DNA of 5,951 nt from positions 1 to 5,951 of the forward strand of contig JAJKJG010000125.1 of assembly GCA_021154065.1 (NCBI GenBank), given 5' to 3'. Below, in pieces: positions 1-5,318 of this stretch. The notes under the pieces are model-generated. The model saw nothing but the letters and a program-made list of their open reading frames with translations. It did not search any database and was not told where the DNA came from. Position numbers and translations under genes: made by a program. Numbering within the stretch: the first letter of the stretch is position 1; the number at the start of each line of letters is the position of its first letter. Origin of the DNA: Methylobacterium sp. Its GTDB lineage: Bacteria > Pseudomonadota > Alphaproteobacteria > Rhizobiales > Beijerinckiaceae.

Positions 1-869
1 AACTCCGGCAGGAGCGTCAGGATGATCGTGCCGAGCATCGGGCCGAGGATCGAGCCGCGCCCGCCGATCAAGATCGCGATGAAGAACAGCACCGAGAGGT
101 CGAAGCTGAAGGCGTCCGGCGTGATGTAGGTCTGCAGGGTCGCGAACAGCCCGCCGGCAATCGCGGCCGCCGCACCACAGAACAGGAACACCGTCACGAG
201 GAGGCGCGGCTTCGAGATGCCCGTCGCCTCGGCCGCGACGTCGGCGTCGCGGATCGCGATCAGCGCCCGGCCGAAGCGGCTGTGGGCGAGGTTGAAGGTC
301 ATCCAGGTGCAGAGCGCGGAGGCGCCGAGGCAGAACCAGAAGAACCCCGCGGCGCTATCGAAAGGCGCCGGCAGCTCGGGGCCGGGCAGGCCGATGCCGC
401 CCCCGGTCACCCTCTGCCAGGCGAGCGCAATCTGCGTCACGATCGTGGCGAAGCCGAGCGTGCTGATCGCGAAGTAGAAGGTCCGTAGCCTGAGTGCCGG
501 CAACCCGACGACGACGCCGAAGGCGGCGCCGACGACCCCCGCGGCGATGAGCGCGACGAAGGCCGGCACGGGGGGCAGCACGTTGCCGGCCGCCAAGATG
601 CTCGTCGTGTAGGCGCCGAGCGCGAGCAGCGCCACGTAGCCGATCGCGAGCTGGCCCGCGAAGCCGACCATCAGGTTGAGCGCGGCGACGAGGAGCCAGT
701 AGATCGCCGCCCGCGTCGCAATCAGGACCCAATAGTCGTTGCCGACGAAGGGCACGAGGGCCGCCGCGGCGAAGACGAGGAGGAGCGGCGCAAGCTGCCC
801 CCAGACGTCCGCGCGTGGGGCCGGACGCCCCGGAGCGGCGGTTTCGGCGAGGCCGCTCGCCGCCTCCAT
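1..869 (-). CDS. livM: Branched-chain amino acid-type ABC transporter permease LivM (3' end cut by window edge)
   Basis: Inner-membrane permease subunit of a HAAT (Liv-type) ABC importer, expected to pair with the LivH-type subunit just upstream. I translated 289 codons from the ATG at 869-867 to the window edge. The frame is open throughout and the C-terminus is missing. Visible family signatures are a hydrophobic N-terminal half, the motif 'GFAGQLAIGYVALLALGAYT' (LivM consensus G-x-AGQLSLG...GAY), 'TFYFAISTLGFATIV' followed by 'TGGGIGLPG', and the cytoplasmic EAA-like loop 'GRALIAIRDADVAAEATGIS' that contacts the ATPase. The last visible residues, 'GGRGSILGPMLGTIILTLLPE' (shown by its key G, GP and LPE elements), match the family's last transmembrane region, so only a few tens of residues should be lost. 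The start is fixed by GGAGG five bases upstream and by the TGATG overlap with the livH stop. The transported compound need not be Leu/Ile/Val. Confidence 0.93.
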   Translation of the reverse strand, partial: MEAASGLAETAAPGRPAPRADVWGQLAPLLLVFAAAALVPFVGNDYWVLIATRAAIYWLLVAALNLMVGFAGQLAIGYVALLALGAYTTSILAAGNVLPPVPAFVALIAAGVVGAAFGVVVGLPALRLRTFYFAISTLGFATIVTQIALAWQRVTGGGIGLPGPELPAPFDSAAGFFWFCLGASALCTWMTFNLAHSRFGRALIAIRDADVAAEATGISKPRLLVTVFLFCGAAAAIAGGLFATLQTYITPDAFSFDLSVLFFIAILIGGRGSILGPMLGTIILTLLPE

Positions 870-871
870 CA
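867..871 (-). other. TGATG stop/start overlap coupling livH and livM
   Basis: The livH TGA (871-869) and the livM ATG (869-867) share one base. With GGAGG at 879-875, inside the end of livH, this indicates coupled synthesis of the two permease subunits, presumably in equal amounts. Confidence 0.88.
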
Positions 872-1726
872 CACCCTCCGGGTCGCGGGCGCGCCGAACA
901 GCCCTTGCGGCGCGGCAAGCAGGACGACGATGAACAGGACGAAGACGGCGACCGACGAGAAGATGCCGCCGACGAGGAAGTTCGCCGCCTGCTGGAACAG
1001 GCCGAGGGCGAAGCCGCCGACCACGGCGCCGCGGTTGTTGCCGAGCCCGCCGAGCGCGACGGGCACGAAGCCGTAGAAGTTCAGGAGGCCGCCGTTCGCC
1101 ACGAAAGCGAGGAGAAGCTCGCCGCCCGCGAAGCCGGCAAGGCCCCCGATCGCGCCCGCGAGCGCGTAGCTCGCGACCCGCAGGTTGCGCTCCGGCAAGC
1201 CGAGCGCCCGGGCCGCGAAGTTGTCCTCCGCGATGGCGAGGAACGCGCGTCCGACGAGCGTGCGCCGGTAGAGCAGCTCGAGCCCGACGATCGCCGCAGC
1301 GCAGGCAGCGACCGGGAGCCAGAACTTCTCGTCGAACACGCCCGAGCCGATGCCGAACACGCGCGGGAACGGCTGGGGCTCGGTGCTCCACTCGATCGCG
1401 GTGACCTGCTGGATCATCAGCGCGAGCGCGAGGGTCGAGAGCACGTAGAGGTGCTGCTCGAGGCTCTTCAGCACCGGGCGCACCGCCACGAACTCGGTCG
1501 CGACGCCGACGACGGCGCAAGCCGCGAGCGACAGAACGAAGGCGGGCAGAAGCGGCACGCCGAGGCGCAGCGCGAACAGCGACCCGAAAACCCCGCCGAG
1601 CATGCCGAGCTGGCCCGCCGTGAAGCTCATCACCCGCGAGGTCGCGAACATCACGTTGTAGGTGACGCCGATGAGCGCATAGACCGCGCCCACCGCGAGT
1701 CCCGCGGCGATGATCGAGGCGAGCAT
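869..1726 (-). CDS. livH: Branched-chain amino acid-type ABC transporter permease LivH
   Basis: Inner-membrane permease of a HAAT (Liv-type) importer, 285 residues, which is normal for LivH. Hydrophobic segments lie near residues 3-28, 36-53, 60-82, 93-110, 136-153, 184-208, 216-245 and 255-271. Family signatures are the N-terminal 'GLAVGAVYALIGVTYNVMF', 'SFTAGQLGMLGG' (LivH consensus N-x-AxG-x-xxMxGA), the EAA-type coupling loop 'GRAFLAIAEDNFAARALGL' at about 159-177, 'VALGGLGNNRGAVVGG' at about 223-238, and a final 'APQGLFG' typical of the C-terminus. The gene follows the binding-protein gene after 29 bp and its TGA overlaps the next ATG by one base (TGATG), as expected for translationally coupled permease subunits. 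A TAAGG nine bases before the ATG (about 1736-1740) is the plausible ribosome site. A stronger GGAGG lies further away, right after the upstream stop codon. Confidence 0.95.
   Translation of the reverse strand: MLASIIAAGLAVGAVYALIGVTYNVMFATSRVMSFTAGQLGMLGGVFGSLFALRLGVPLLPAFVLSLAACAVVGVATEFVAVRPVLKSLEQHLYVLSTLALALMIQQVTAIEWSTEPQPFPRVFGIGSGVFDEKFWLPVAACAAAIVGLELLYRRTLVGRAFLAIAEDNFAARALGLPERNLRVASYALAGAIGGLAGFAGGELLLAFVANGGLLNFYGFVPVALGGLGNNRGAVVGGFALGLFQQAANFLVGGIFSSVAVFVLFIVVLLAAPQGLFGAPATRRV
875..879 (-). promoter_or_regulatory. Ribosome binding site of livM
   Basis: GGAGG on the minus strand, five bases before the livM ATG and inside the 3' end of livH. Confidence 0.8.
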
Positions 1727-1730
1727 CGCC

Positions 1731-1745
1731 TAAGGCCTTAAGGCC
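1731..1745. repeat. Two overlapping perfect palindromes between binding-protein gene and livH
   Basis: TAAGGCCTTA (1731-1740) and GGCCTTAAGGCC (1734-1745) are both exact palindromes that overlap. Next to them GGCC-GGC-GGCC (1742-1752) can form a short GC stem. They fill most of the 29-bp gap between the binding-protein stop and the livH start, and the livH ribosome site (TAAGG) lies inside. A small hairpin here could set the ratio of binding protein to permease by slowing ribosomes or protecting upstream mRNA ends. That role is inference; the symmetry itself is certain. Confidence 0.6.
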
Positions 1746-1755
1746 GGCGGCCTCC

Positions 1756-2952
1756 TCACGACTTGTAGCCAGGGGCGAGCGCGAAGGCGCCGTCGCGGGC
1801 CGAGCTCGCCTCGGACATGACCACGTCCTCGGTCGGGTAGCCGTTGTGCTCGGCGGGCGTGAAGGTGTAGTCGCCGAAGTAGCCCGGGTACTTCGCCAGG
1901 CTGTTCCAGTGCTTGATGATGTCCTGGCCCGCCGTGGAGCCGGTCGTCTCGACGGCCTTCGCGACGAGGTTCACGGCGTCGATGCCGCCCGCGACCCACC
2001 ACAGGAGCGTGTCGGTGAGGTTGATCTTGCCCTTGATCCTGTCGACGAGCTCCTGCGAGCGCGGCGGCAGCTTGCCGGCGGCATCGAAGCTGCAGCTGCG
2101 GTAGCCGATGGCGTAGACCTTCTCCCAGTTCGCCTTCTTCTCGATGAGGTTCGCGACGTCGCCCGAGGACATGGAGGGGTGGCCGACGAACGGCACGTCC
2201 CAGCCCATGGCGGCGCGGGTGTTGAACATGCGCGCCTCCATGCCGGTCGACGTGCTCCACACGACGATCGCCTCGGCGCCGGCGTTCCGGGCGCGCAGCA
2301 TGTCGGGCATCATGTCCGGCTGGGTCGCGTCGATGTTCGCCTGGTAGACGACCTCCGCCCCGTCCTTCTTGAGGCCGGCCACCGACGCGTTCACGGCCGC
2401 CGTGCCGTAGCCGGTGGTATCGCCTATCACCGCGACCTTCTTCACCTTGAGGATGTTGAGGCAGTAGTTGCGCACGGCGTCGTCCCACTGCGTGTTCGAG
2501 GGTGCAAGGCGGAACGCGTTCGGGAATTTCTGCGGGTCGATCAGGCTGTCGACGACGCACGGGTGGACGTTCGGCATCTTGGCGCGGGCCATGATCGGCG
2601 TCACGGCGAGCGACTCGCCCGAGTTCGTCGGCCCCCAGACGGCGTGGACCTTGAGCGCGCTGATCATCTCCTGCGTGGCGTTCACGGCCTTGGTCGGATC
2701 GCCCTGCGTGTCGCGGGTCAGGATCTCGATCTTGCGGCCCTTCACGCCGCCGGCGCCGTTGATGGTCTCGACCGCGTAGAGGACGCCGCGGTTGAAGCCG
2801 ATCGCCGGCGCCGAGCTCGCCCCCGTCATGGCGGCGAGCCAGCCGATGCGGATCGGCTCCGCCTGCGCGATCGCGGGCCGCGGAAAGCCGAGCGCCGCCG
2901 CACCCGCCGCAGCGGTGGTTCCGAACGTGAACTTGCGACGCGTCAGCACCAT
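1756..2952 (-). CDS. Tat-exported periplasmic substrate-binding protein of a Liv/HAAT-type ABC transporter
   Basis: Periplasmic binding protein (type I fold, LivJ/LivK/Peripla_BP_6-like, 398 residues) that delivers ligand to the LivHM permeases encoded next. It starts with a twin-arginine signal: 'TRRKFTF' at residues 4-10, a hydrophobic Ala-rich stretch at 11-22, and a probable cleavage near 'AIA-QA' (28-31). The mature protein opens with 'EPIRIGWLAAMTGASS', the first strand and binding-loop pattern of the family. It continues with 'INGAGGVKGRKIEI' (64-77), 'WGPTNSGESLAVTPI' (106-120), 'VAVIGDTTGYGTAAV' (173-187) and 'AGAEAIVVW' (224-232). The ATG at 2952 has GGGAGG five to six bases upstream and gives the Tat motif at the right place. 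The frame stays open far upstream only because of high GC. The ligand is unknown. The position directly after two enolase-superfamily genes suggests a hydroxy- or amino-carboxylate rather than Leu/Ile/Val, which is inference. I give no liv symbol for that reason. Confidence 0.93.
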   Translation of the reverse strand: MVLTRRKFTFGTTAAAGAAALGFPRPAIAQAEPIRIGWLAAMTGASSAPAIGFNRGVLYAVETINGAGGVKGRKIEILTRDTQGDPTKAVNATQEMISALKVHAVWGPTNSGESLAVTPIMARAKMPNVHPCVVDSLIDPQKFPNAFRLAPSNTQWDDAVRNYCLNILKVKKVAVIGDTTGYGTAAVNASVAGLKKDGAEVVYQANIDATQPDMMPDMLRARNAGAEAIVVWSTSTGMEARMFNTRAAMGWDVPFVGHPSMSSGDVANLIEKKANWEKVYAIGYRSCSFDAAGKLPPRSQELVDRIKGKINLTDTLLWWVAGGIDAVNLVAKAVETTGSTAGQDIIKHWNSLAKYPGYFGDYTFTPAEHNGYPTEDVVMSEASSARDGAFALAPGYKS

Positions 2953-3002
2953 GTCGTCCTCCCGGTATCGCCTGTGTGATTTCCGCTCGTGTTGCCGGAG
3001 CG
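2953..3002. other. 50-bp gap between second enolase-family gene and binding-protein gene
   Basis: Apart from the GGGAGG ribosome site at its left end, I see no hairpin terminator and no convincing promoter on the minus strand. It reads as an ordinary intra-operon spacer, so transporter and enzyme genes are probably transcribed together. Confidence 0.5.
2957..2963 (-). promoter_or_regulatory. Ribosome binding site of the substrate-binding protein gene
   Basis: The minus strand reads GGGAGGA here, with GGAGG five bases before the ATG at 2952. It is among the strongest ribosome sites in the window, fitting a binding protein that is usually made in excess over its permeases. It decides the start, because the reading frame itself stays open for more than 200 codons upstream. 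Confidence 0.85.
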
Positions 3003-4100
3003 TCAGACACGGTCCCCTTTTTCCTGCAGCTTGGCAACATGGTCCCAATCGAGGCTGAAGCCCCAGCCCGGCCGCTCCGGCACGACGGCGTTCCCGGCTG
3101 CAATCTCGAGCTCCTCCCGGTACAGCCGCGAGAACCAGGGCATGTATTCGAGGAAGCTGGCGTTCGAGAGCGCGCCCAGGACCTGGATGCTGGTCTCCGG
3201 GAAGAGATGGCTCGACACCGGGATATCGTAGCTCTCGGCCATATGGCCGACGCGCATGAACTCGCTCACGCCCCCGACCCGCTGCAGGTCCGGCATCAGC
3301 ACGTCCGCCGAGCGCAGCTCGAGCATGCGGCGGAAGCCATAGCGGGTGTACTCGGTCTCGCCGCTCGCAATCGGCGTGTCGAGGGCCGCGGCGACCCGCG
3401 CGAGGCCGTCGAGGTCCCAGGCCGGGAGCGGCTCCTCGAACCAGGTCAGGTCGAATTCCTCGAGCTGCCGGCCGAGGCGGATCGCCTGGGCCTCGTTCAG
3501 GCCCTGATTGGCGTCGGCCATGAGCTTGATCTCCGGCCCGATCGCCTCGCGCACGGCGCGCACGCGCGCAACGTCGGTGCCGGGGCTCGCCGAGCCGAGG
3601 CGCATCTTCATGGCCTTGAATCCGGCGGCAATGAAGCGTTGCGCCTCGGCGACGAGCTCGTCGATCGAATATGAGAGCCACAGGCCGCCGCTATGGTACG
3701 CCGGAACGCGCGTCCGGGCGCCGCCGAGGATCCGGTAAAGCGGCAGGCCGGCCGTCTTGCCGAGCGCATCCCAGAGCGCGCCGTCGAGCGCCGAGATGCC
3801 GACCACCGGCACGCCCTTGTGGCCGAGGAAGTTGATGTCTTTCCACGCCCGCGCCCAGAACTCCGCGATGTGCCCGGCGTCGCGGCCGATCAAGAGCTCG
3901 CCGAGTTCCTCGACCATCTGCACCAGCACCTTGGTGCGGCGATCGTTGAGCGTGAAGATGAGGTTCTCGCCGACGACGCCCGTGTCGCCGCGCACGCGCA
4001 CGAGGATGCAGCCGAAGCCGCGAATCTGCCCGAGCGCGCTGCCGATCGGCTCGTCGAGCGGGACCGCCACGGCCGTCGTGTCGACGCGGGCGATCTTCAC
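3003..4100 (-). CDS. Mandelate racemase-like enolase superfamily protein (K-x-R variant)
   Basis: Probable Mg-dependent dehydratase or racemase/epimerase that abstracts the alpha proton of a carboxylate; cytoplasmic, 365 residues. The N-terminal capping domain (about 1-125) is followed by the modified TIM barrel. From memory of Pseudomonas putida mandelate racemase (MR), the catalytic set is recovered at a constant +1 offset. Metal ligands are D196 in 'MADAN', E222 in 'WFEEP' and E248 in 'SGET'. The His-Asp dyad is D271 in 'LMPDLQRVGG' and H298 in 'VSSHLFPE'. E318 is in 'FLEYM'. The second-strand motif is K165-M-R167, where MR has K164-T-K166. The C-terminal 'GNAVVPERPGWGFSLD' also resembles MR. 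The start is the GTG at 4100, inside the GTGA overlap with the upstream gene and with GGAG seven bases before it; it yields the typical 'MKIARVDT' opening. The frame is open further upstream but that part runs antiparallel to no known domain. The substrate is not assignable; an acid-sugar or hydroxy-acid dehydratase is likeliest. Confidence 0.93.
   Translation of the reverse strand: MKIARVDTTAVAVPLDEPIGSALGQIRGFGCILVRVRGDTGVVGENLIFTLNDRRTKVLVQMVEELGELLIGRDAGHIAEFWARAWKDINFLGHKGVPVVGISALDGALWDALGKTAGLPLYRILGGARTRVPAYHSGGLWLSYSIDELVAEAQRFIAAGFKAMKMRLGSASPGTDVARVRAVREAIGPEIKLMADANQGLNEAQAIRLGRQLEEFDLTWFEEPLPAWDLDGLARVAAALDTPIASGETEYTRYGFRRMLELRSADVLMPDLQRVGGVSEFMRVGHMAESYDIPVSSHLFPETSIQVLGALSNASFLEYMPWFSRLYREELEIAAGNAVVPERPGWGFSLDWDHVAKLQEKGDRV
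4097..4100 (-). other. GTGA stop/start overlap coupling the two enolase-family genes
   Basis: On the minus strand the four bases GTGA hold both the GTG start of the downstream mandelate racemase-like gene and the TGA stop of the upstream paralogue. Overlaps of this kind are typical of translationally coupled partners and support the GTG as the true start. A GGAG at 4111-4108 gives an independent ribosome site. Confidence 0.85.
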
Positions 4101-5242
4101 GCCCGCGCTCCAGCCTCGATGCGCGTAACCGCGCCCTTGCGATAGCGCTCGAGGATCGCGGGGTCGGGGTCGCAGCCGAGCCCCGGTCCTTGCGGGACCT
4201 TGACCTTGCCGTCGCCGACCCGGACCCATGGATCGAAGGGGTTCGCCTCCATGTCGAGCCATAACACCTCGACGAGCGGCCGCTCGATCAGAGCGGCACA
4301 GATGTGCACGCTCGCGAGGAAGCCCGGCCCGAAGTAGGGGCTGTGCGGGAACACCTCGACGCCGTTCGCGTGGCAGAGCGCAATGACGCGCAGCATCTCG
4401 CCGATGCCGCCGATCTTGGTGACGCTCGGCTGGGCGATGTCGATCGCGCCGGCCTCGATCAGCGTCCTGAACCCGAATACGCCGGCGACGTTCTCGCCGG
4501 CCGAGATCGGGATGCCATACCCGCGCACCTGGGCGAGGCCGTGGGCGTCCTCGGGCGGCCACACCGGCTCCTCGAGCCAGGCGAGGCCCTCGCCCGCGAG
4601 CGCCGCCGCCATATCGCAGGCCACAGGTACGCTCCAGGCGCAGTTCACGTCGAGCATGACGCGCGCGCGTTCCACTGCCGGTGCTTTCATGGCGGCGCGC
4701 ACGGCCTCGACCGTCGTCTCGTGCAGCTTGATGTGCTGGTAGCCTCGGGCGCAGGCGGCGGCGGTGTTCCTCGCGACGAGGTCGAGGTCGGTGTAGTTCA
4801 GGAGGCTCGCATAGGCCTGGAGCTCGCGGCGGCCCTTGGCGCCGCCGAGCAGGGCATGGAGCGGCTGCCCGCAGCGCTTGCCGAGCAGGTCCCAGAGCGC
4901 GATCTCGACGCCTGAAAAGGCATAGACGAACGACCCATTGCGCCCGAGCAGGTGTGTGGCGTGCAGGATGTCGCGCGTCAGCGCGTTGATGTCGCCGGCG
5001 TCACGTCCGAGCGCGAGCGGCGCGACGATGGTGTCGAGCGCGGCCTTGGTGGCCGGGATCGCGGCGTGCCCGAACGCCTCGCCCCAGCCGACGAAGCCGT
5101 CGTCGGTCTCCACCCGGACGAGCAGGATTTCGAGATCGGTCCACGGCCGGCCTGCGAATGCCGGGTGAGGGCCGCCCATGTCGAACGGCAGCGCGACTAC
5201 CGAGGTCTCGATCGCGGAGATGATCATCTGGGCGGAGATCAC
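4097..5242 (-). CDS. Mandelate racemase/muconate lactonizing enzyme family protein (K-x-H, Ser-for-Asp variant)
   Basis: Second enolase-superfamily enzyme, 381 residues from the GTG at 5242. The N-terminal capping domain contains a Gly/Pro-rich loop 'DMGGPHPAFAGRPW' (about 21-34) that should cover the active site, then 'GFVGWGEAFGH' and 'GVEIALWDLLGK'. Barrel metal ligands are D198 in 'MLDVN', E224 in 'WLEEP' and E250 in 'SAGEN', so Mg binding looks intact. The base positions are atypical: the second-strand motif is K172-L-H174, the sixth-strand residue is S273 in 'QPSVTKIGG' where MR has Asp and muconate lactonizing enzyme has Lys, and H300 is kept in 'VFPHSPYFGPG'. Proton abstraction or elimination on a carboxylate is expected but the reaction is open (epimerase, dehydratase, cycloisomerase). 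The GTG start has GGTGA seven bases upstream (5254-5250). The ATG at 5227 gives the more family-like 'MIISAIET' N-terminus but has no visible ribosome site. The gene overlaps the next one by four bases. Confidence 0.92.
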   Translation of the reverse strand: MISAQMIISAIETSVVALPFDMGGPHPAFAGRPWTDLEILLVRVETDDGFVGWGEAFGHAAIPATKAALDTIVAPLALGRDAGDINALTRDILHATHLLGRNGSFVYAFSGVEIALWDLLGKRCGQPLHALLGGAKGRRELQAYASLLNYTDLDLVARNTAAACARGYQHIKLHETTVEAVRAAMKAPAVERARVMLDVNCAWSVPVACDMAAALAGEGLAWLEEPVWPPEDAHGLAQVRGYGIPISAGENVAGVFGFRTLIEAGAIDIAQPSVTKIGGIGEMLRVIALCHANGVEVFPHSPYFGPGFLASVHICAALIERPLVEVLWLDMEANPFDPWVRVGDGKVKVPQGPGLGCDPDPAILERYRKGAVTRIEAGARA

Positions 5243-5318
5243 CAGCCGCTCACCGACTCGTCAAGCCGCCTGTGACTCGATGCGGAGGTTATCGCGGCGC
5301 AAGGCGCGACGAGCATTG
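5243..5318. other. 76-bp gap between cyclase stop and enolase-family operon
   Basis: No gene, strong terminator (no GC hairpin followed by a T run on the minus strand) or good promoter is visible. There is a GACTCG direct repeat (5255-5260 and 5274-5279) and a four-base GCGC/GCGC stem around 5298-5308, both too weak to call. A TTGACG at 5264-5259 resembles a -35 box but has no matching -10. The gap could hold the operon promoter, or the cyclase could be read through into it. Confidence 0.5.
5250..5254 (-). promoter_or_regulatory. Weak ribosome binding site (GGTGA) of the first enolase-family gene
   Basis: GGTGA on the minus strand is complementary to the 3' end of 16S rRNA and lies seven bases before the GTG at 5242. 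It is the only candidate site here and favours that GTG over the ATG at 5227, which has nothing purine-rich before it. Confidence 0.45.

Noticed and set aside
355..918. Minus-strand open frame of 187 codons within livM
   Set aside because: It overlaps livM in a different frame and gives an Arg/Gly-rich product. The livM frame beginning at 869 has full permease motifs.
815..1741. Long plus-strand open frame of 308 codons opposite livH
   Set aside because: Its product is almost all Arg, Glu, Asp, His and Ala, the typical composition of an antisense frame in GC-rich DNA, with no domain-like pattern. livH on the other strand has clear family motifs.
1846..2979. Plus-strand open frame of 377 codons opposite the binding-protein gene
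   Set aside because: Same low-complexity charged composition and no recognisable motif. It is the antisense shadow of a clear binding-protein gene.
2953..3681. Binding-protein reading frame open for 243 more codons upstream
   Set aside because: The extension overlaps the second enolase-family gene in another frame and is Arg/Gly/Ala-rich noise. The Tat signal and GGGAGG site fix the start at 2952.
4101..4562. Second enolase-family frame open for 154 more codons upstream, as if a longer fusion protein
   Set aside because: The extra part is Arg-rich and lies within the first enolase-family gene in another frame. The GTG in the GTGA overlap with GGAG before it gives the standard family N-terminus and MR-like length.
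5236..5264. Possible promoter with TTGACG at 5264-5259 before the first enolase-family gene
   Set aside because: At 17-bp spacing the -10 position reads TGATCT and falls on the start codon itself, which is too poor and too close to call.
5255..5279. Direct repeat GACTCG spaced 19 bp apart as an operator
   Set aside because: A six-base repeat in GC-rich sequence is expected by chance, and there is no regulator gene in the window to match it.
5298..5308. GCGC-AAG-GCGC hairpin after the cyclase gene as a terminator
   Set aside because: The stem is only four base pairs and no T run follows on the minus strand.
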